The notes under the pieces: generated by a model
The model's input: the letters and a program-made list of their open reading frames with translations, nothing else
What the model was told of the DNA's origin: nothing
The model's database searches: none
Made by a program: the position numbers and the translations under genes
Origin: Owenia fusiformis
Lineage: Eukaryota > Annelida > Polychaeta > Sabellida > Oweniidae
Reading direction: 5' to 3'
DNA length: 64,000 nucleotides
NCBI GenBank assembly: GCA_903813345.2
Contig: CAIIXF020000005.1
Coordinates: 8,251,375-8,315,374, forward strand
In this document: piece after piece, positions 11,220 through 23,639 of the stretch
Numbering within the stretch: position 1 is the stretch's first letter
How the letters are laid out: each line of letters begins with the position of its first letter

Positions 11220-14200
11220 TAGTATAGTAGGAACAAGGGGTTCCCATGCACCCATAAGGTGTGAATAAGTTACATACATTTTTGTAATCCCTAGGGTGTC
11301 TATTTAATGAATTCATTTGTTAACATTGCCAACTAATGTCCCATAGTACTTTTATTGCGGCATTCAGTTACCATGGTTACGCATCTTTAGAATCTTACCT
11401 TGGTATCTTAAATCATTTGTAGCTCTGTCATTATTTGGTCTATAGAAATGATATTGGTACCAAATTGAACCTCGTTAAATTTCCAATAAATTTCTGATAT
11501 TCAATAATGCAAATTATCTAATTTGCATAAATTATGACGTCATCAATCTATTTTTGGTTCAGAATTTCCAACTATAGCAACGTATCTATTAGAACTGAGG
11601 CCGTATGGCAAGATTTCTGAAAGGTTTTGTCCTTTATTCTATTAGTAGAAGCTATAAGCAACATAAAAGTGAAAACAGATTCAAAATTGGACAAGTATTA
11701 CGAAAGTTATGTAACTTTCGAGGCAGCTATCGTGAATGTCATTATTTGACAATAATATACATACGCCTTACCTTGGAGTCTTGAATCAATGTAGCTTCGC
11801 CATTATTTGGTCTATAGAGATGATATTGGTATCTGATTAAACCTTATTAAATTTACTATATGGTTACAATATTCAGTTATGCAAATTAGCTAATTTGCAT
11901 TAATTGTGACGTCATCAATCCATTTTTGGTTCAGAATATCCTAGTATAGCAACATATCTATTAGAACTGAGGCCGTATGACAGAATGTGTGCATAGTTTT
12001 GTCCCTTATTTGATGAGTGGAAGATATAAGCAACATTAAACATTAAAGAGACAACAAATCTTCAAAATTGGATCAGAATTAACAAAATTATCCAGCTTTG
12101 GAGGCAGCTACTGTGAACGTCATTGTTTGACAATTATAAAAAGAATATTAAATTAACAAAAAAAGTAACAACCATAGTTGTTTCAATCTTATTGAGTAAA
12201 AATGTGCATGTATTGAACTGAACTAATAAGTATGTGGAAAGGTTACATGCATTTTGACTATCATTCACAGGGGTCAAAACGGTTATCTCGACCCTGTATA
12301 TTAAAGATCCAATCTTATAATTTACCATGCACTTTCAATGATTCATATAAATAGTATACATATAGTATGCTTTTCATCATGTTCTTCATATTCTTGATTC
12401 TTGAAGCATCTGAAGTATAAAGCATGATTAGAAGTGAAGATGATTCATCATATGGTTTGTGTAATATTTCTAACATTTCAGATGCTATGGTAACATCACT
12501 TGATAATGAGGTTTTTACATTTCACGTTCTTAATGAGTTAAAAGGAGGTTATTCTTCCTTTGCTTTAGAGATAAATAGTCACATGAATTTGTTTAAAAAA
12601 ATCATAACTTAATTTAACCCCCTCCTGACAGCCCCCATATTTGAAGATTTTGGTGAAACCTGGCAAAATACATTAATAATTAGGTTCCAGAAGCCCCCAG
12701 AAGCTATATGATGGCCCCCAGTGGCCCCAAGAATCTATACAGGGGCCCCAAGTGGCCTCCAGAAGCTATACAAGGGCCCACAGAAACTATACTGTGGTCT
12801 CCAGAAGCTATATGGTGACCCCCAGTGGCCCTCAGAAGCTATATGATGGCCCACAGAAGCTAATTAGTGGCCCCCAGGAGCTATACGGTGGCACCCAGAA
12901 GCTATACAGGGAACCCCAGTGGCCCCAAGAAGCTATATGATGGCCCCCAGAAGCTATACAGCAGCCCCCAGAAGCTACAAGATGGCCCCCAGAATCTATA
13001 TGATGGCCCCCAATGGCTCCCAGAAGCTATACAGAGCCCCCAGTAGCCCCTAGAAGCTATACGGTGGCCCCCAAAGCTATATGGTGGCCCATTGGGGGAC
13101 ACTGTATAGCTTCTGGAGGCCATCGTATAGCTTATGGGGGCTACCGTATAGTTTCTGTGGGCCCTTGCATAGCTTCTTGGGGCCATCGTATAGCTTCTGG
13201 GAGCCACTGGGGGCCCTGTATAGCTTCTGGGGGCTACAGTATAGTTTCTGCAGGCCCTTGCATAGCTTCTGGGGGCTATCGTATAGCTTCTGGGAGCCAC
13301 TGGGGGCCCCTGTATAGCTTCTGGGGGCTACAGTACAGTTTCTGCAGCCCCTTGCATAGCTTCTGGGGGCCATCGTATAGCTTCTGGGAGCCACTGTGGG
13401 CCCCTTTATAGCTTCTGGGGCCACTATATAGCTTTCGGGGCCACTGGGGGCCACCGTATAGCTTCTAGGGGCTACTGGGGGGCCCTTTATAGCTTCTGGG
13501 AGCCATTGTGTAGCTTCTGGGAACCACCATATAGCTCCTGAGGGTCACTATTTAGCTTCTCAGGGCCATCATATAGCCTATGAAGGCCACTGGGGGCCAC
13601 CGTATAGCTTCTAGGGGCTACTGGGGGCCCTTCACATCTTCTGGGAGCCATTGGGGGCCATCATATAGATTCTGGGGGCCATCATGTAGCTTTTTGGGGC
13701 TCCTTTATAGCTTCTGAGGGCCTTCATTTAGCTTCTTGGGGCCACTGGGGTCCCCTGTATAGCTTCTGGGAGCCACCATATAGCTCCTGGGGGCCATTAA
13801 TTAGCTTCTGGAGGCCATCATATAGCTTCCGAGGGCCACTGGGGGCCACCATATAGCTTCTGGAGACCATAGTATAGTTTCTGGGGGCCCTTGTATAGCT
13901 TCTTGGGGCCATCGTATAGCTTCTGAGGGCCCCGTATAGCTTCTGGGGGCCACCGTATAGCTTTTTGGGGCCACTGGGGGCCCCTGTATAGCTTCTGGGC
14001 GCCACCGTATAGCTCCTGGGGGCCACAGGGTTTCCTGTATAGCTTCTGGGAGCCACCGTATAGCTCCTGGGGGCCACTATTCAGCTTCTGGGGGCCAACA
14101 TATAGCTTCTGGGGAGCACAGTATAAGCTGGGGGCCACTTGGGGCCCATGTATAGATTCTTGGGGCCACTGGGGGCCATCATATAGCTTCTGGGGGCTTC

Positions 14201-15656
14201 TGGAACCTAATAATTAATGTATTTTGCCAGGTTTCACCAAAATCTTCAAATATGGGGCTGTCAGGGGGGGGGTTAAATTAATTAAGTTATAATTTTTCTA
14301 AACAAATTCATGCAACTATTTATCTCTAAAGCAAAGGGAGAATAACTTCCTTTTAACTCATTAAGAACGTGAAATGTAAAAACCTCATTATCAAGTGATG
14401 TTACCATAGCATCTGAAATGTTAGAAATATTACATAAACCATATGATGAATCATCTTCACTTCTAATCATGCTTTATACTTCAGATGCTTTAAGAATCAA
14501 GAATATGAAGAATATGATGAAAAGCAGACTATATGTATACTATTTATATGAATCATTGAAAGTGCATGGTAAATTATAAGATTGGATCTTTAATATACAG
14601 GGTCGAGATAACCGTTTTGACCCCTGTGAATGATAGTCAAAATGCATGTAACCTTTCCACATACTTATTAGTTCAGTTCAATACATGCACATTTTTACTC
14701 AATAAGATTGAAACAACTATGGTTGTTACTTTTTTTGTTAATTTAATATTCTTTTTATAATTGTCAAACAATGACGTTCACAGTAGCTGCCTCCAAAGGT
14801 GGATAATTTTGTTAATTCTGATCCAATTTTGAAGATTTGTTGTCTCTTTAATGTTGCTTATATCTTCCACTCATCAAATAAGGGACAAAACTATGCACAC
14901 ATTCTGTCATACAGCCTCAGTTCTAATAGATATGTTGCTATACTAGGATATTCTGAACCAAAATGGATTGATGACGTCACAATTAATGCAAATTAGCTAA
15001 TTTGCATAACTGAATATAGTAAATTTAATAAGGTTTAATCAGATACCAATATCATCTCTATAGACCAAATAATGGCGAAGCTACATTGATTCAAGACTCC
15101 AAGGTAAGACGTATGTATATTATTGTCAAATAATGACATTCACGATAGCTGCCTCGAAAGTTACATAACTTTCGTAATACTGATTCAATTTTGAATCTGT
15201 TTTCACTTTTATGTTGCTTATACCTTCTACTAATAGAATAAAGGACAAAACCTTTCAGAAATTTTGCCATACCGCCTCAGTTCTAATAGATACGTTGCTA
15301 TAGTTGGAAATTCTGAACCAAAAATAGATTGATGATGTCATAATTTATGCAAATTAGATAATTTGCATAATTGAATATCATAAATTTATTGGAAATTTAA
15401 TGAGGTTTAATTTGGTGCCAATATCATTTCTATAGACCAAATAATGACAGAGCTACAAATGATTTAAGATACCAAGGTAAGATGTCTAAAGATGCGTAAC
15501 CATGGTAACTGAATGCCGCCATAAAAGTACTATGGGACATTAGTTGGCAATGTTAACAAATGGATTCATTAAATAGACACCCTAGGGATTACAAAAATGT
15601 ATGTAACTTATTCACACCTTATGGGTGCATGGGAACCCCTTGTTCCTACTATACTA
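11220..15656. mobile_element. 4.4-kb foldback-type element with ~1.45-kb terminal inverted repeats
   Basis: The left arm (11220 to about 12690) is repeated in reverse complement at about 14195-15656. Outer ends read TAGTATAGTAGGAAC and the complement. Arms are nearly identical: a 64-codon chance ORF at 12134-12328 (-) is the same as the one at 14566-14760 (+), and a 62-codon one at 12424-12612 (+) differs from 14282-14470 (-) at only a few residues. TA flanks both ends if the repeat is taken to begin at GTATAGTAGG, which would fit a TA target duplication. The centre is a GC-rich minisatellite. No transposase is encoded, so it would be non-autonomous. It could also be a palindromic segmental duplication. 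Confidence 0.85.
12690..14190. repeat. GC-rich minisatellite that flips orientation inside the foldback element
   Basis: From 12690 to about 13085 units read CCCCAGAAGCTATA followed by variants of TGGTGGCCCCCAGTGG. From about 13095 to 14190 the same unit runs in reverse complement (TATAGCTTCTGGGGGCC). The switch point near 13090 is off the geometric centre of the element (about 13440), so one side has gained or lost copies. ORFs through it (about 120-130 codons on both strands, rich in Gly, Pro, Ser and Tyr) are by-products of the repeat. Confidence 0.92.
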
Positions 15657-17120
15657 TATGTTTATATCATCAATATATATTGAGACAAACCATCAACACC
15701 ATTACTTAACATTGAAACCTGATTTTGATTGAAAGCAGATTGCAAAGACAACGTACTTGTAGAGTCGATGATGATTTTGAAAAATAGTACTTTACGTCGA
15801 AAAATACGTAACAAGCTAAATATGTTATATTCAAATGTATTTTGAAAATGTTTTACATCCATTAATAAGGCAATTTATATTTCAAAGAAGTAAATGGGGG
15901 ATCATCATGAATAGTGCAGAGGCTTCTCGACACCGTTGATTTCAAGCATGGTGTCGATGATGGTGCCTTCGAGGGCTACACATACTTAATGTCGATTTTC
16001 CAATAGTAAATTAGCAAATAAATTAATTCCAGCTAACGTACAATCGACACGATGCAGTCTTTGTGATGAAAAAGTAAATTATTATAACAAAATAATTTTC
16101 AGAATATAAAAAAGTTACTGTCAATCAACATAAGGGTGATCGGTTACAAGGCAAAAAATGATAGTTTGGAATGTTCGACGATTGATAATGCGTTCAGCTT
16201 TTGTAACCCTGAGATAAAAACTAAATGATATTTTGCAGGATTAAGAGACGTTTAATTTGATACCAAATACTCATGGTAGAGCGTATATTAAAAAGCGGAA
16301 TAAAAACATATAGTCATGTAACATAAAATCCGTTATTATGAAAGGAATACGTGGCTTGAGTGTTAAGAGGGATTTTTTTCAAAATAGCTGGTAAATCAAA
16401 AATGGCCGCTATTTTTTAGAAGATATATGATCTCTGAAAACACGTCATGTCATGTCATGTCATGGGTGTAGATTATTACAATAAGAAGACAATACTGCTG
16501 CCTGGTTACTTAAGTGCCATATATAATGTTCAAAATGACGAGTGATACGCTTAAATATCTTTTGTTCGGTTGGATTTGCTATTACGGGGAATTGCTGTTT
16601 CTCTAGTTATGTCAGATTATATTCGAGTATACTAAGCTAGTGTAATTAATAACCATTATTCCATCTTTCATAAACAATATAATTTCCGATTATTGCGCTA
16701 AAATTCCGTGTCACGTTTGAATTGTAGAGGTAGAGCACGCAGAAAATAGATTTAATTTCCTCAATTTCATGAATAACGTTGCCTACGTGAGCTACGTGGC
16801 ATTTGCCATTTCTATGGCAAATAATGCTGTTCTGGGACTTCTAGTGTATACAGCATTTGAGAGAATAGGTGCCCATTATAGAAATTGTCTCCCCTTACAT
16901 GCCTTTATATTCTGAACCCATGGTTAAACTCTTATTGGATTGTGGTCTCCATTGGGAGCAATAAATCTGGTCAAATATTCCCGACCCCAGGGCCCTTCCT
17001 CGAATCTACTCTTTTTAAACGTCAGATTTCCTTGTTAGCAGGCTAATGCTCATCCTCATTTACTAGCCTGATTGATTATAACCTATAAAAGACGAATTGA
17101 AATTAGGCCAGTAACTCCCT
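15657..17120. other. Intergenic region, nothing recognised
   Basis: AT-rich sequence with a short CATGT/CATGTCATG microsatellite near 16445. No exon, RNA gene or clear transposon was seen. Confidence 0.5.
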
Positions 17121-17121
17121 A

Positions 17122-17512
17122 CAGGGTGAGCCAAAAAGGTTACCCAAACAATGTTAATGACTCAGTCATTCAGCGTGGGTTTAAGGTCATACTTGGTACA
17201 ACTAAACCTTGTTCTTTCATTCTACCAAGTTTCATTGGTCTATTCCAAAATGTTCACGATATTACGGCCGTTTTTAAAAGATGCTCAAAATACCAGTCTC
17301 GTCTCTGGAGGCAGACTTGAGACTATACGTTCACAGATATCTTGTGTCTTGTATAATGAGTCTCGTGTTCCCTCCGATCTCTCGTTTCATCCCCTTGATG
17401 CCGCTAGGGTTGAGAGAATGAAAGAACATATGTAGAGTCAAACTGTGCCAAATATGACTTAAAATCCATGCTGGATGACTGAGTTCGAATTACCTTTTAT
17501 GGGGCTCACCTA
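17122..17512. mobile_element. Short mariner-like inverted-repeat element
   Basis: Begins CAGGGTGAGCCAAAAAGG and ends with the imperfect complement CCTTTTATGGGGCTCACC. An inner ACTCAGTCAT word is also mirrored. Ends of the CAGGGTGxxxC type beside TA are typical of mariner-derived MITEs. About 390 bases, no intact transposase. Confidence 0.55.
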
Positions 17513-18569
17513 GTATAGTATCTATACTTTATAGTGTATACGATATTCAGCAATTTAGTAGTTATTGCCCGTCATCTCAAGATCCCTCACTTCATGAGGT
17601 TGGGTAAAGAAGGTCTCCAAACAAAATACGACAAAAACAAGGGTTAATTTGAGATGAATTTATTATTTCACAATATAAGAGGGCGTTTAAATTGATGTCA
17701 TTTTGACTGGCAGTGATCTACTGGTGCCCCATCGTTTGCACTAGCCCGGTTTTTACACCATAAAATTGCACATGAGAGGACCTAAACATGGTTGATGAAA
17801 TAAGTAAACTGTCTTACTGGAGTTTTTATTTCATGGTTATCGGGTGAGTGTCCGTCGATGAGATGGAGAGAAGTACTTTGCGCTTACGTGTGCTATCACG
17901 GTGAAACCCTGAATATATAATAACTATACGTGTACATTTATAACTAGAAGTATTGTAAATAGATAACTACAATCATTTATACATAATATACATATGAAAT
18001 CAAAATTGCATAGTGTTTGTTGTAATAAGTCATTAGCACCATTGGTTGACTGCAGAGTGACTAAGAATTAAAAATTTATTCTCATCAGGTATAATATAAA
18101 GCTTATTCTTATTCTGCATACTTAATTTCATTGTTATTGTTAACTAAAAAGTATTCACTTGTGAGGACGAACTGTTTATATTATTCTAGTACTCAATGAC
18201 ACTTATGAAAACACTAGAAATAGATACTGTCATAATGTGCTTTTAGAGAGTAGGTCCACGCTATTATTAAAATCTCATTATCGGTAAAACGGATGTAAAC
18301 TAAATATTCCACTGCACATAATTCTCTAGAGGGTCTCAAGCATAAATATAATCCACTAGAGTCGCCTGTATAGACATAATCCTCTAGAGAGTCTTATGGT
18401 ATAACCCGATGGCGCCAAATATTTTTGAGTATTTTCCTTAACAAATTCTTTCACATCATACTAACTATAAAATCCTCATGAATTTTTGATCATTTGTCTT
18501 TGGTCATGTATACTTGCTTCTTAAACATCTGTGTTGAATAAATGCAGTGTTGGTTATTGGTCTGTCTTC
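17513..18569. other. 3' flank of the IGFBP-like gene, nothing recognised
   Basis: AT-rich sequence downstream of the minus-strand IGFBP7-like gene, presumably including its 3' UTR. A TTTATT (minus-strand AATAAA) occurs near 18074, which is rather distant. Small TCTAGAGGGT-like words recur near 18325-18395. Confidence 0.4.
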
Positions 18570-21500
18570 TTAATAACGTTCATCTCCTGGAAAGAAATGA
18601 GAATTATGAAATGGAGAAATCCCAATTAGCCGGGATTTATTTGAGCGAGAGTTATATGAGGCATCGATAAAATAAAAATTCAAAGCTGATACTGAGAACC
18701 ATGGCCATAAAAATTAAGTTAAACCGCCAGTCGGCAGTTGAATTCGGGAATTCTACCTGATACCATGACTGATAAACTATGATAATGATTTGTTTAATTA
18801 GTATTAGTATATTATCTCACTGGGAGAAACTTATGAAATATTATGCACTATACTTGCACCGCGGGCAGTTCAAAAACGCAGTCTACTCGTATATCTTCCA
18901 ATCAGATTGATTGTTACCTGGCTTGTAGATGGACACTCTGGCGTGTTCCTCGGCTTCTCCTAATGCATTTCTGGCCTTGCAAAAATAGTCTCCCTGGTGG
19001 TAGCTCTGAACATCAATGATCTGAACCCACCCTGTAACTTCGTATTTTTCCGGTCCACCTCGGCTGTTTACAGAAATGTGTTCATCATCACCTTAAAAAT
19101 GAATTTAATACAATGCATGGGGGTCCAAAGGGGGAGGGGGAATACGTTGGGCGCGACCGTAGCCTCTTTTTGGGCCAATCCCCAGGGTTTTATAGCATGG
19201 TGCTTAGAAGACTCGGAGGAAAGGAGAACTACAAGTACACTGTGCTCTGGCGAAAGAGCTGGAGAACCCAGGTTCCAAGTGCAAGCTATGTTGATGGAGA
19301 GTGGGGACGCCCTGCAATATAGAGAGTTTAGGTGACATCTATCTATCTCTAAACATAACAAATCATATCAATCTTAAAGTACTGCATCCCCTGAGAATTT
19401 AATTCCACAGGAAAATTCAGGAAATGTTTGATTAGCTATAACTTCTCAAGAGGAAATCATAAAATATCTTATAGTACTAATATTCAACAGATCAACTATT
19501 CATCAATAAAGAATTAATTTAAACGGCAAAGCGATATATACGTACTTGGTAGTGAAATTTCGATATCATTTCCGCGCTTGTAATACCATTCAACTGAAGG
19601 GATGGGGAAGCCTTTTACTTCGCAAGACAGAACAACGTTGTCTCCGGTGAGGTTGCGCTGATTCTCTGGAGGGCTGACGATCATTGGGGCTGAAAAACAA
19701 AGATTATGATATGAAACTCAGAATGCAAGACAAGATGGTCATTTCATTTTTGGTAAGCTACGTCCCACTTCTAATCACACAGTATCTCACCCTGTAGTAA
19801 ACTTAAATCCTGGACCTTGTTCATCGATGTAGCTGCAAAAATTAATGGTGATAATGATCCAGAAGTGTACAGTATTATAGTACTATATATATATGCATTT
19901 CAATGATCCTTATCATGTCTCTTCCCTCGTGCAAATAATGCATTTGTGGGTTGGCATTTGTGGGTTTGTAGCTGGTACATGTACCTACAGATTAATAAGC
20001 ATATTTTACCTTTTTTAACTTATCACTGATAGGCAGATATTGATATGATTAACTTTGAAATGCCTTCTATGGTGCGTCCATAAACTGATTTTGAATCTTT
20101 TTACATAGTTTACCATTGCTATTCTCAAGCACGTTGCATGTATTTAAAAACGTTGGACATGGTACACCAAGGGTCCAATAAGACTGACGAAAGATTATAA
20201 CTATTTGATGAGAGGAAGGGGCACTTTTGGGGAATTGGATTCCCTTTTGAAAGTTTGGGCATTCTAGGCTGGAAATCATAAAATCGATGTTCTTTTCCTC
20301 GTCCATGTCCCCCGGGGATTTAAGTAGACCTACTGGAGTAAAAGAAGATAAATTTGAGTATAATTTATCACTCATCACTACTTTGTTTATTCATATTATC
20401 ACAGATGAATTAAATGTTACATTTTGTCCAGGACGTAACGATTTTGTTAGAACAAATGATGTAAATATTTAATACTTCTTTCAATTACTAAATGACCTTC
20501 ACCTAAACTACATAAAACAGATGTGTATAAACTAGTTCTTGAATTTCAGAATACCCCAGAACGTAACTTATGGTAACTTATGAAGTACCCCATCTTACAG
20601 GTACACCATGTAATGCACGTTTTATTTTTAAAAAAACATGGTGCTTGATTCAGTCTAGTCAAAGTCGTGTAAAACTCATGTTGACTCTTCAGTTTGTACG
20701 TTTTTTATCTAACCAAAGTTATTTCCGAAATCCTAAAATATATTAACATAATTTCAAATATAGCCTCCAAGTGTATCTTCAAGTGTTTTAACAGTTCATC
20801 TCATTGCCCCGGATGGATGGAACATCGAGTGACCATGTTTGTCTAGTGTAAATTATGCTTATGGGTACTACAGCAGTATCTGTGTCTAAACCCTTGAAAT
20901 GTTCGCATTGTAAGAAGTATTTGCAATAGAAACTTAAAAAGTATTTTCGATCTGAGACGAGGCTATATTCACAATACCACATATCATTTTATTTTATCTA
21001 TTCTAACAGGCCCATTATCAAGAAGCATCAATGTTTCCGCCCCCTTCCACACATTTCACACATTTCCCCCTTCCACACATTTCTGTTTGAGGAACGCAAC
21101 CGGTAACCACACTGACATTTCAGTCTAAAAAACTTTATTTTGTTTGCCAGTATTTATCTGGTTTATAGATGGTACAGCCCTTATACCCAGCAGGCCAATA
21201 TACAGACAGTTCTCAAGTACATTCGCCTTCCTGTAATCTCTGATGCTACACTTAGGTCAATTGTTGGCTTTTTATTTCACTTTTACTGCATCTAGAATGC
21301 GGAGTCTGATAACAAATGCTTCCAGAGTTCTTTGTGTATTTTATGTTTATACAAGAAGAGTAATATTCTCCTCAAGACAACGTGGTTGTCCATAAAATTG
21401 TAGTTACAGTAAAACCTGTGTATAGCGAACACTTGAAGACGTGTTTACAAGTCAGATTAAAAGTTTTATGGCTTCATTCCTCGATCTCCCACGATGCCAT

Positions 21501-22208
21501 ATCATAGAAGTGTGAAGAAAGATATAAAACTAGGTCAATTAACCTCCCCTCCCCCTATCGAACAAGTTAGCGTCTGTTTATCTTTGCGCCTGTACCTGGA
21601 CATTTATATTTAATGGGAGATGCTCGCAAGTTTGAAAATCCCGAGAACGACCATAGATATACGATTATTCATTACAGCTAACCTTCGCACGGAACTTAAC
21701 CTCTCAACTTCGCAAATCACCATTCCAATTCCCCGATCCAGACCCCCCTGTTTTGTACCACTCATTGCCCAATCAACTCACCAGACTTGCAGGCTCCCTT
21801 GTGTTCAACCTTAATCTTGGTCTGTGTGGCAACTGCATTGGCAACGACACGGCAAAGGTTCACGTATGTATTGCCATCAGACCCACATAGGTAGTCATTC
21901 ATGGTACACATGCAGACAGCTTCACGGTTTGATTTCCTCCCTACATCGTTCCTGATGCGGCACTCGAGGTTATCTCCACATCGGCCGTGGTACTCCTTGG
22001 TGGGGACATCGGCATGGTCGCAGAGTTCGCCTTCAGTTTGGGCGCATACTTCACAACATCCGCAACGATCCTTTGTAATCCCGGCCTCGCAGCCTACGGG
22101 CTTTTCGCAGATACTTAGATTACATGGCTGGCAATCCTTATCGCTCTGGGCAAGGATTGTTCCTACCACCCCACACAACAGCAACGCAATCGCGACCCAG
22201 CGATCCAT
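18570..22208 (-). CDS. Secreted IGFBP-Kazal-Ig protein, IGFBP7/KAZALD1-like
   Basis: Four coding exons, all with GT-AG borders and matching phases: 22208-21782, 19689-19542, 19063-18918, 18586-18570, giving 245 residues. Order of domains: signal peptide 1-21 (start MDRWVAIALLL), IGFBP N-terminal domain about 26-85 with the diagnostic CGCCEVC (49-55), Kazal domain about 99-140 with CGSDGNTYVNLC, and an I-set immunoglobulin domain about 143-240 with LSCEV, VEWYY and GDYFC. This is the layout of IGFBP7, IGFBPL1 and KAZALD1, extracellular proteins that bind growth factors or matrix. Length is slightly below IGFBP7 (282). The tail is only GDERY and a stop. The ATG at 22208 is chosen because it directly precedes the signal peptide. 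The third exon's upstream join uses donor AC|GTATAT. A nearby GTACGT would break the frame. Confidence 0.92.
19113..19340. other. GC-rich insert in an intron of the IGFBP-like gene
   Basis: The intron between the two halves of the Ig domain contains a block of about 230 bases that is clearly more GC-rich than its surroundings and open in several frames. No domain was recognised and no end repeats were found. It may be a young insertion of an interspersed element. Confidence 0.3.
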
Positions 22209-23029
22209 GATGTATTTACTTCTCCGTTGTCCAAACTGCACTTCAAATTTCAGTGGAAAATGGACGATTTTTGTTGTTGTTGAAGTATGTTCACTGTGTT
22301 AGTATCAGAGCTACGTGGCAGGAAGGTTGCTGTCTAAATTTAGCTGGCAGTGGGTTTATTAGCAAACTACCACTAGTAGGAACTTTGTACTGAGATTATA
22401 TTACACCAGACTTGTGGAGATAAGCCACCCTTCTAATCGGAGATGTTTGCCACATTTTGATCAACATTTATCTACACCAAATAAGTACTTGTAAATATAA
22501 ATTATATAAAAATAAAAGATTTAGGTTAGTTCGATTGAACGAGCTAAATAAAGTGATGAACCAAAGTGCAAAACGCGTTAAAATGATTAATTACTGGAAG
22601 GAAGAAAATATATGATCAAAGGAAGAAAATATATGATCAACTGATCCCCCTTTTATGTCACGTTAGTTATCTTATTAGTCAGATATGTCCACGTAAGGCT
22701 GATATCAGAAGATTATTTTTCAGTTGAGCTCCATTTTTGATAAGAAAATTGAAATAAAAGAAAATGTGCTCAAATATAAGAAATATACAAGAATATCAGA
22801 AATATCCGGGATATATGTACTTTTAATACAAGTTTGTATACTCCAAAGATGATCTGTTTGAGTAATCACGTCGTCTGGACAGACAGACACAAACAATGTA
22901 GAATTACAATTTTGAAACGGGAATATTTTTAAAATCCGAGCCGAAGTGACATTTTATCAAAGATGCAACATGGCTAAGACTGCCATTAAATTTGAAAGAA
23001 CAAATTTCAAAGCGACTACTGACCTTGCA
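22209..23029. other. 5' flank of the IGFBP-like gene, nothing recognised
   Basis: Presumed promoter and 5' UTR region of the minus-strand IGFBP7-like gene. It includes a 15-base direct duplication around GGAAGAAAATATATGATCAA near 22600. No core promoter element could be assigned. Confidence 0.4.
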
Positions 23030-23280
23030 TAGGCGTAGCCAGCGGGGGTGACCCCCCCCCCCTCATAACCAATAAAAATACAACCAGTCGACAGAAAAGA
23101 GTTTTAAAATCCTTTTTATTTGAAGCTTCTATTTCAATTTTGAAGGAAGTTGCATCAATTTTTTGTAAAATTCAAGACAAATCTTAAAAAGGGTTGCTTA
23201 TGCCACGATCGCACCCCACTGACTGCCAGTGATGGGATCGCCCCCCGCCCCGACTGAAAGATGGCTACGCCCCTGCCTTG
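23030..23280. mobile_element. MITE-like element with GGCGTAGCCA ends
   Basis: Opens with AGGCGTAGCCAGCGGGGG and closes with ATGGCTACGCCCCTG, an imperfect inverted pair about 250 bases apart. A related but one-ended copy, with GAAGTTGCATCA, GCTTATGCCACGATCG and CTGGCTATGCCCCTG in the same order, lies at 54290-54440. No coding capacity. Confidence 0.6.
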
Positions 23281-23354
23281 GTATTTTTTATCCGATTGTG
23301 TTATGTTTGACATTTTAAAGATTTCTATACAAGTCTTCAACTATCATTTGAAAC

Positions 23355-23639
23355 ATGTCAGTGGTCAAGTGTAACGTTGCCACTGCTGACAAGGTGGGCC
23401 AGGAGCGGACCAAAACGCCTGGCGTGGCATCTTCGTTTTCACGTCGCAGTAAAGACCAATTCAAACGTGCAAAGATGCGTCCGCGGTTTAAAATAGCAAC
23501 CCGGAACAACAAAAGTGACAAATCGAAAAAAGGTTCATCGTTGGTAACTCCTTGTATAAATGTAGCTTCAGATCTAGATGCCTATCTTCAAAATAGACAT
23601 CTGTGCAAAGAAACATTACTTTTGTCCTCCGAAGATTAA
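23355..23639 (+). CDS. Hypothetical basic 94-residue ORF
   Basis: ATG with an A at -3, 94 codons, TAA stop. The product is rich in Lys, Arg and Ser (for example SRRSKDQFKRAKMRPRFK) and has no signal peptide or recognised domain. Codon use is not obviously different from noise, and an ORF of 68 codons overlaps on the other strand. It could be a retrocopy fragment or chance. Not recognised. Confidence 0.15.
   Translation: MSVVKCNVATADKVGQERTKTPGVASSFSRRSKDQFKRAKMRPRFKIATRNNKSDKSKKGSSLVTPCINVASDLDAYLQNRHLCKETLLLSSED

Noticed and set aside
12752-14138. Gly/Pro/Ser/Tyr-rich repeat proteins on both strands
   Set aside because: Direct translation of the GC-rich minisatellite in several frames, like a silk or adhesive protein by appearance only; no signal peptide and both strands equally open.
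12134-14760. Pairs of identical ORFs (64 and 62 codons)
   Set aside because: They are mirror copies in the two arms of the foldback element. Identity reflects the palindrome, and no domain is recognisable.
19068-19361. 97-112 codon ORFs on both strands in an IGFBP-gene intron
   Set aside because: Open in several frames because the patch is GC-rich; no domain and no splice link to the neighbouring Ig exons.
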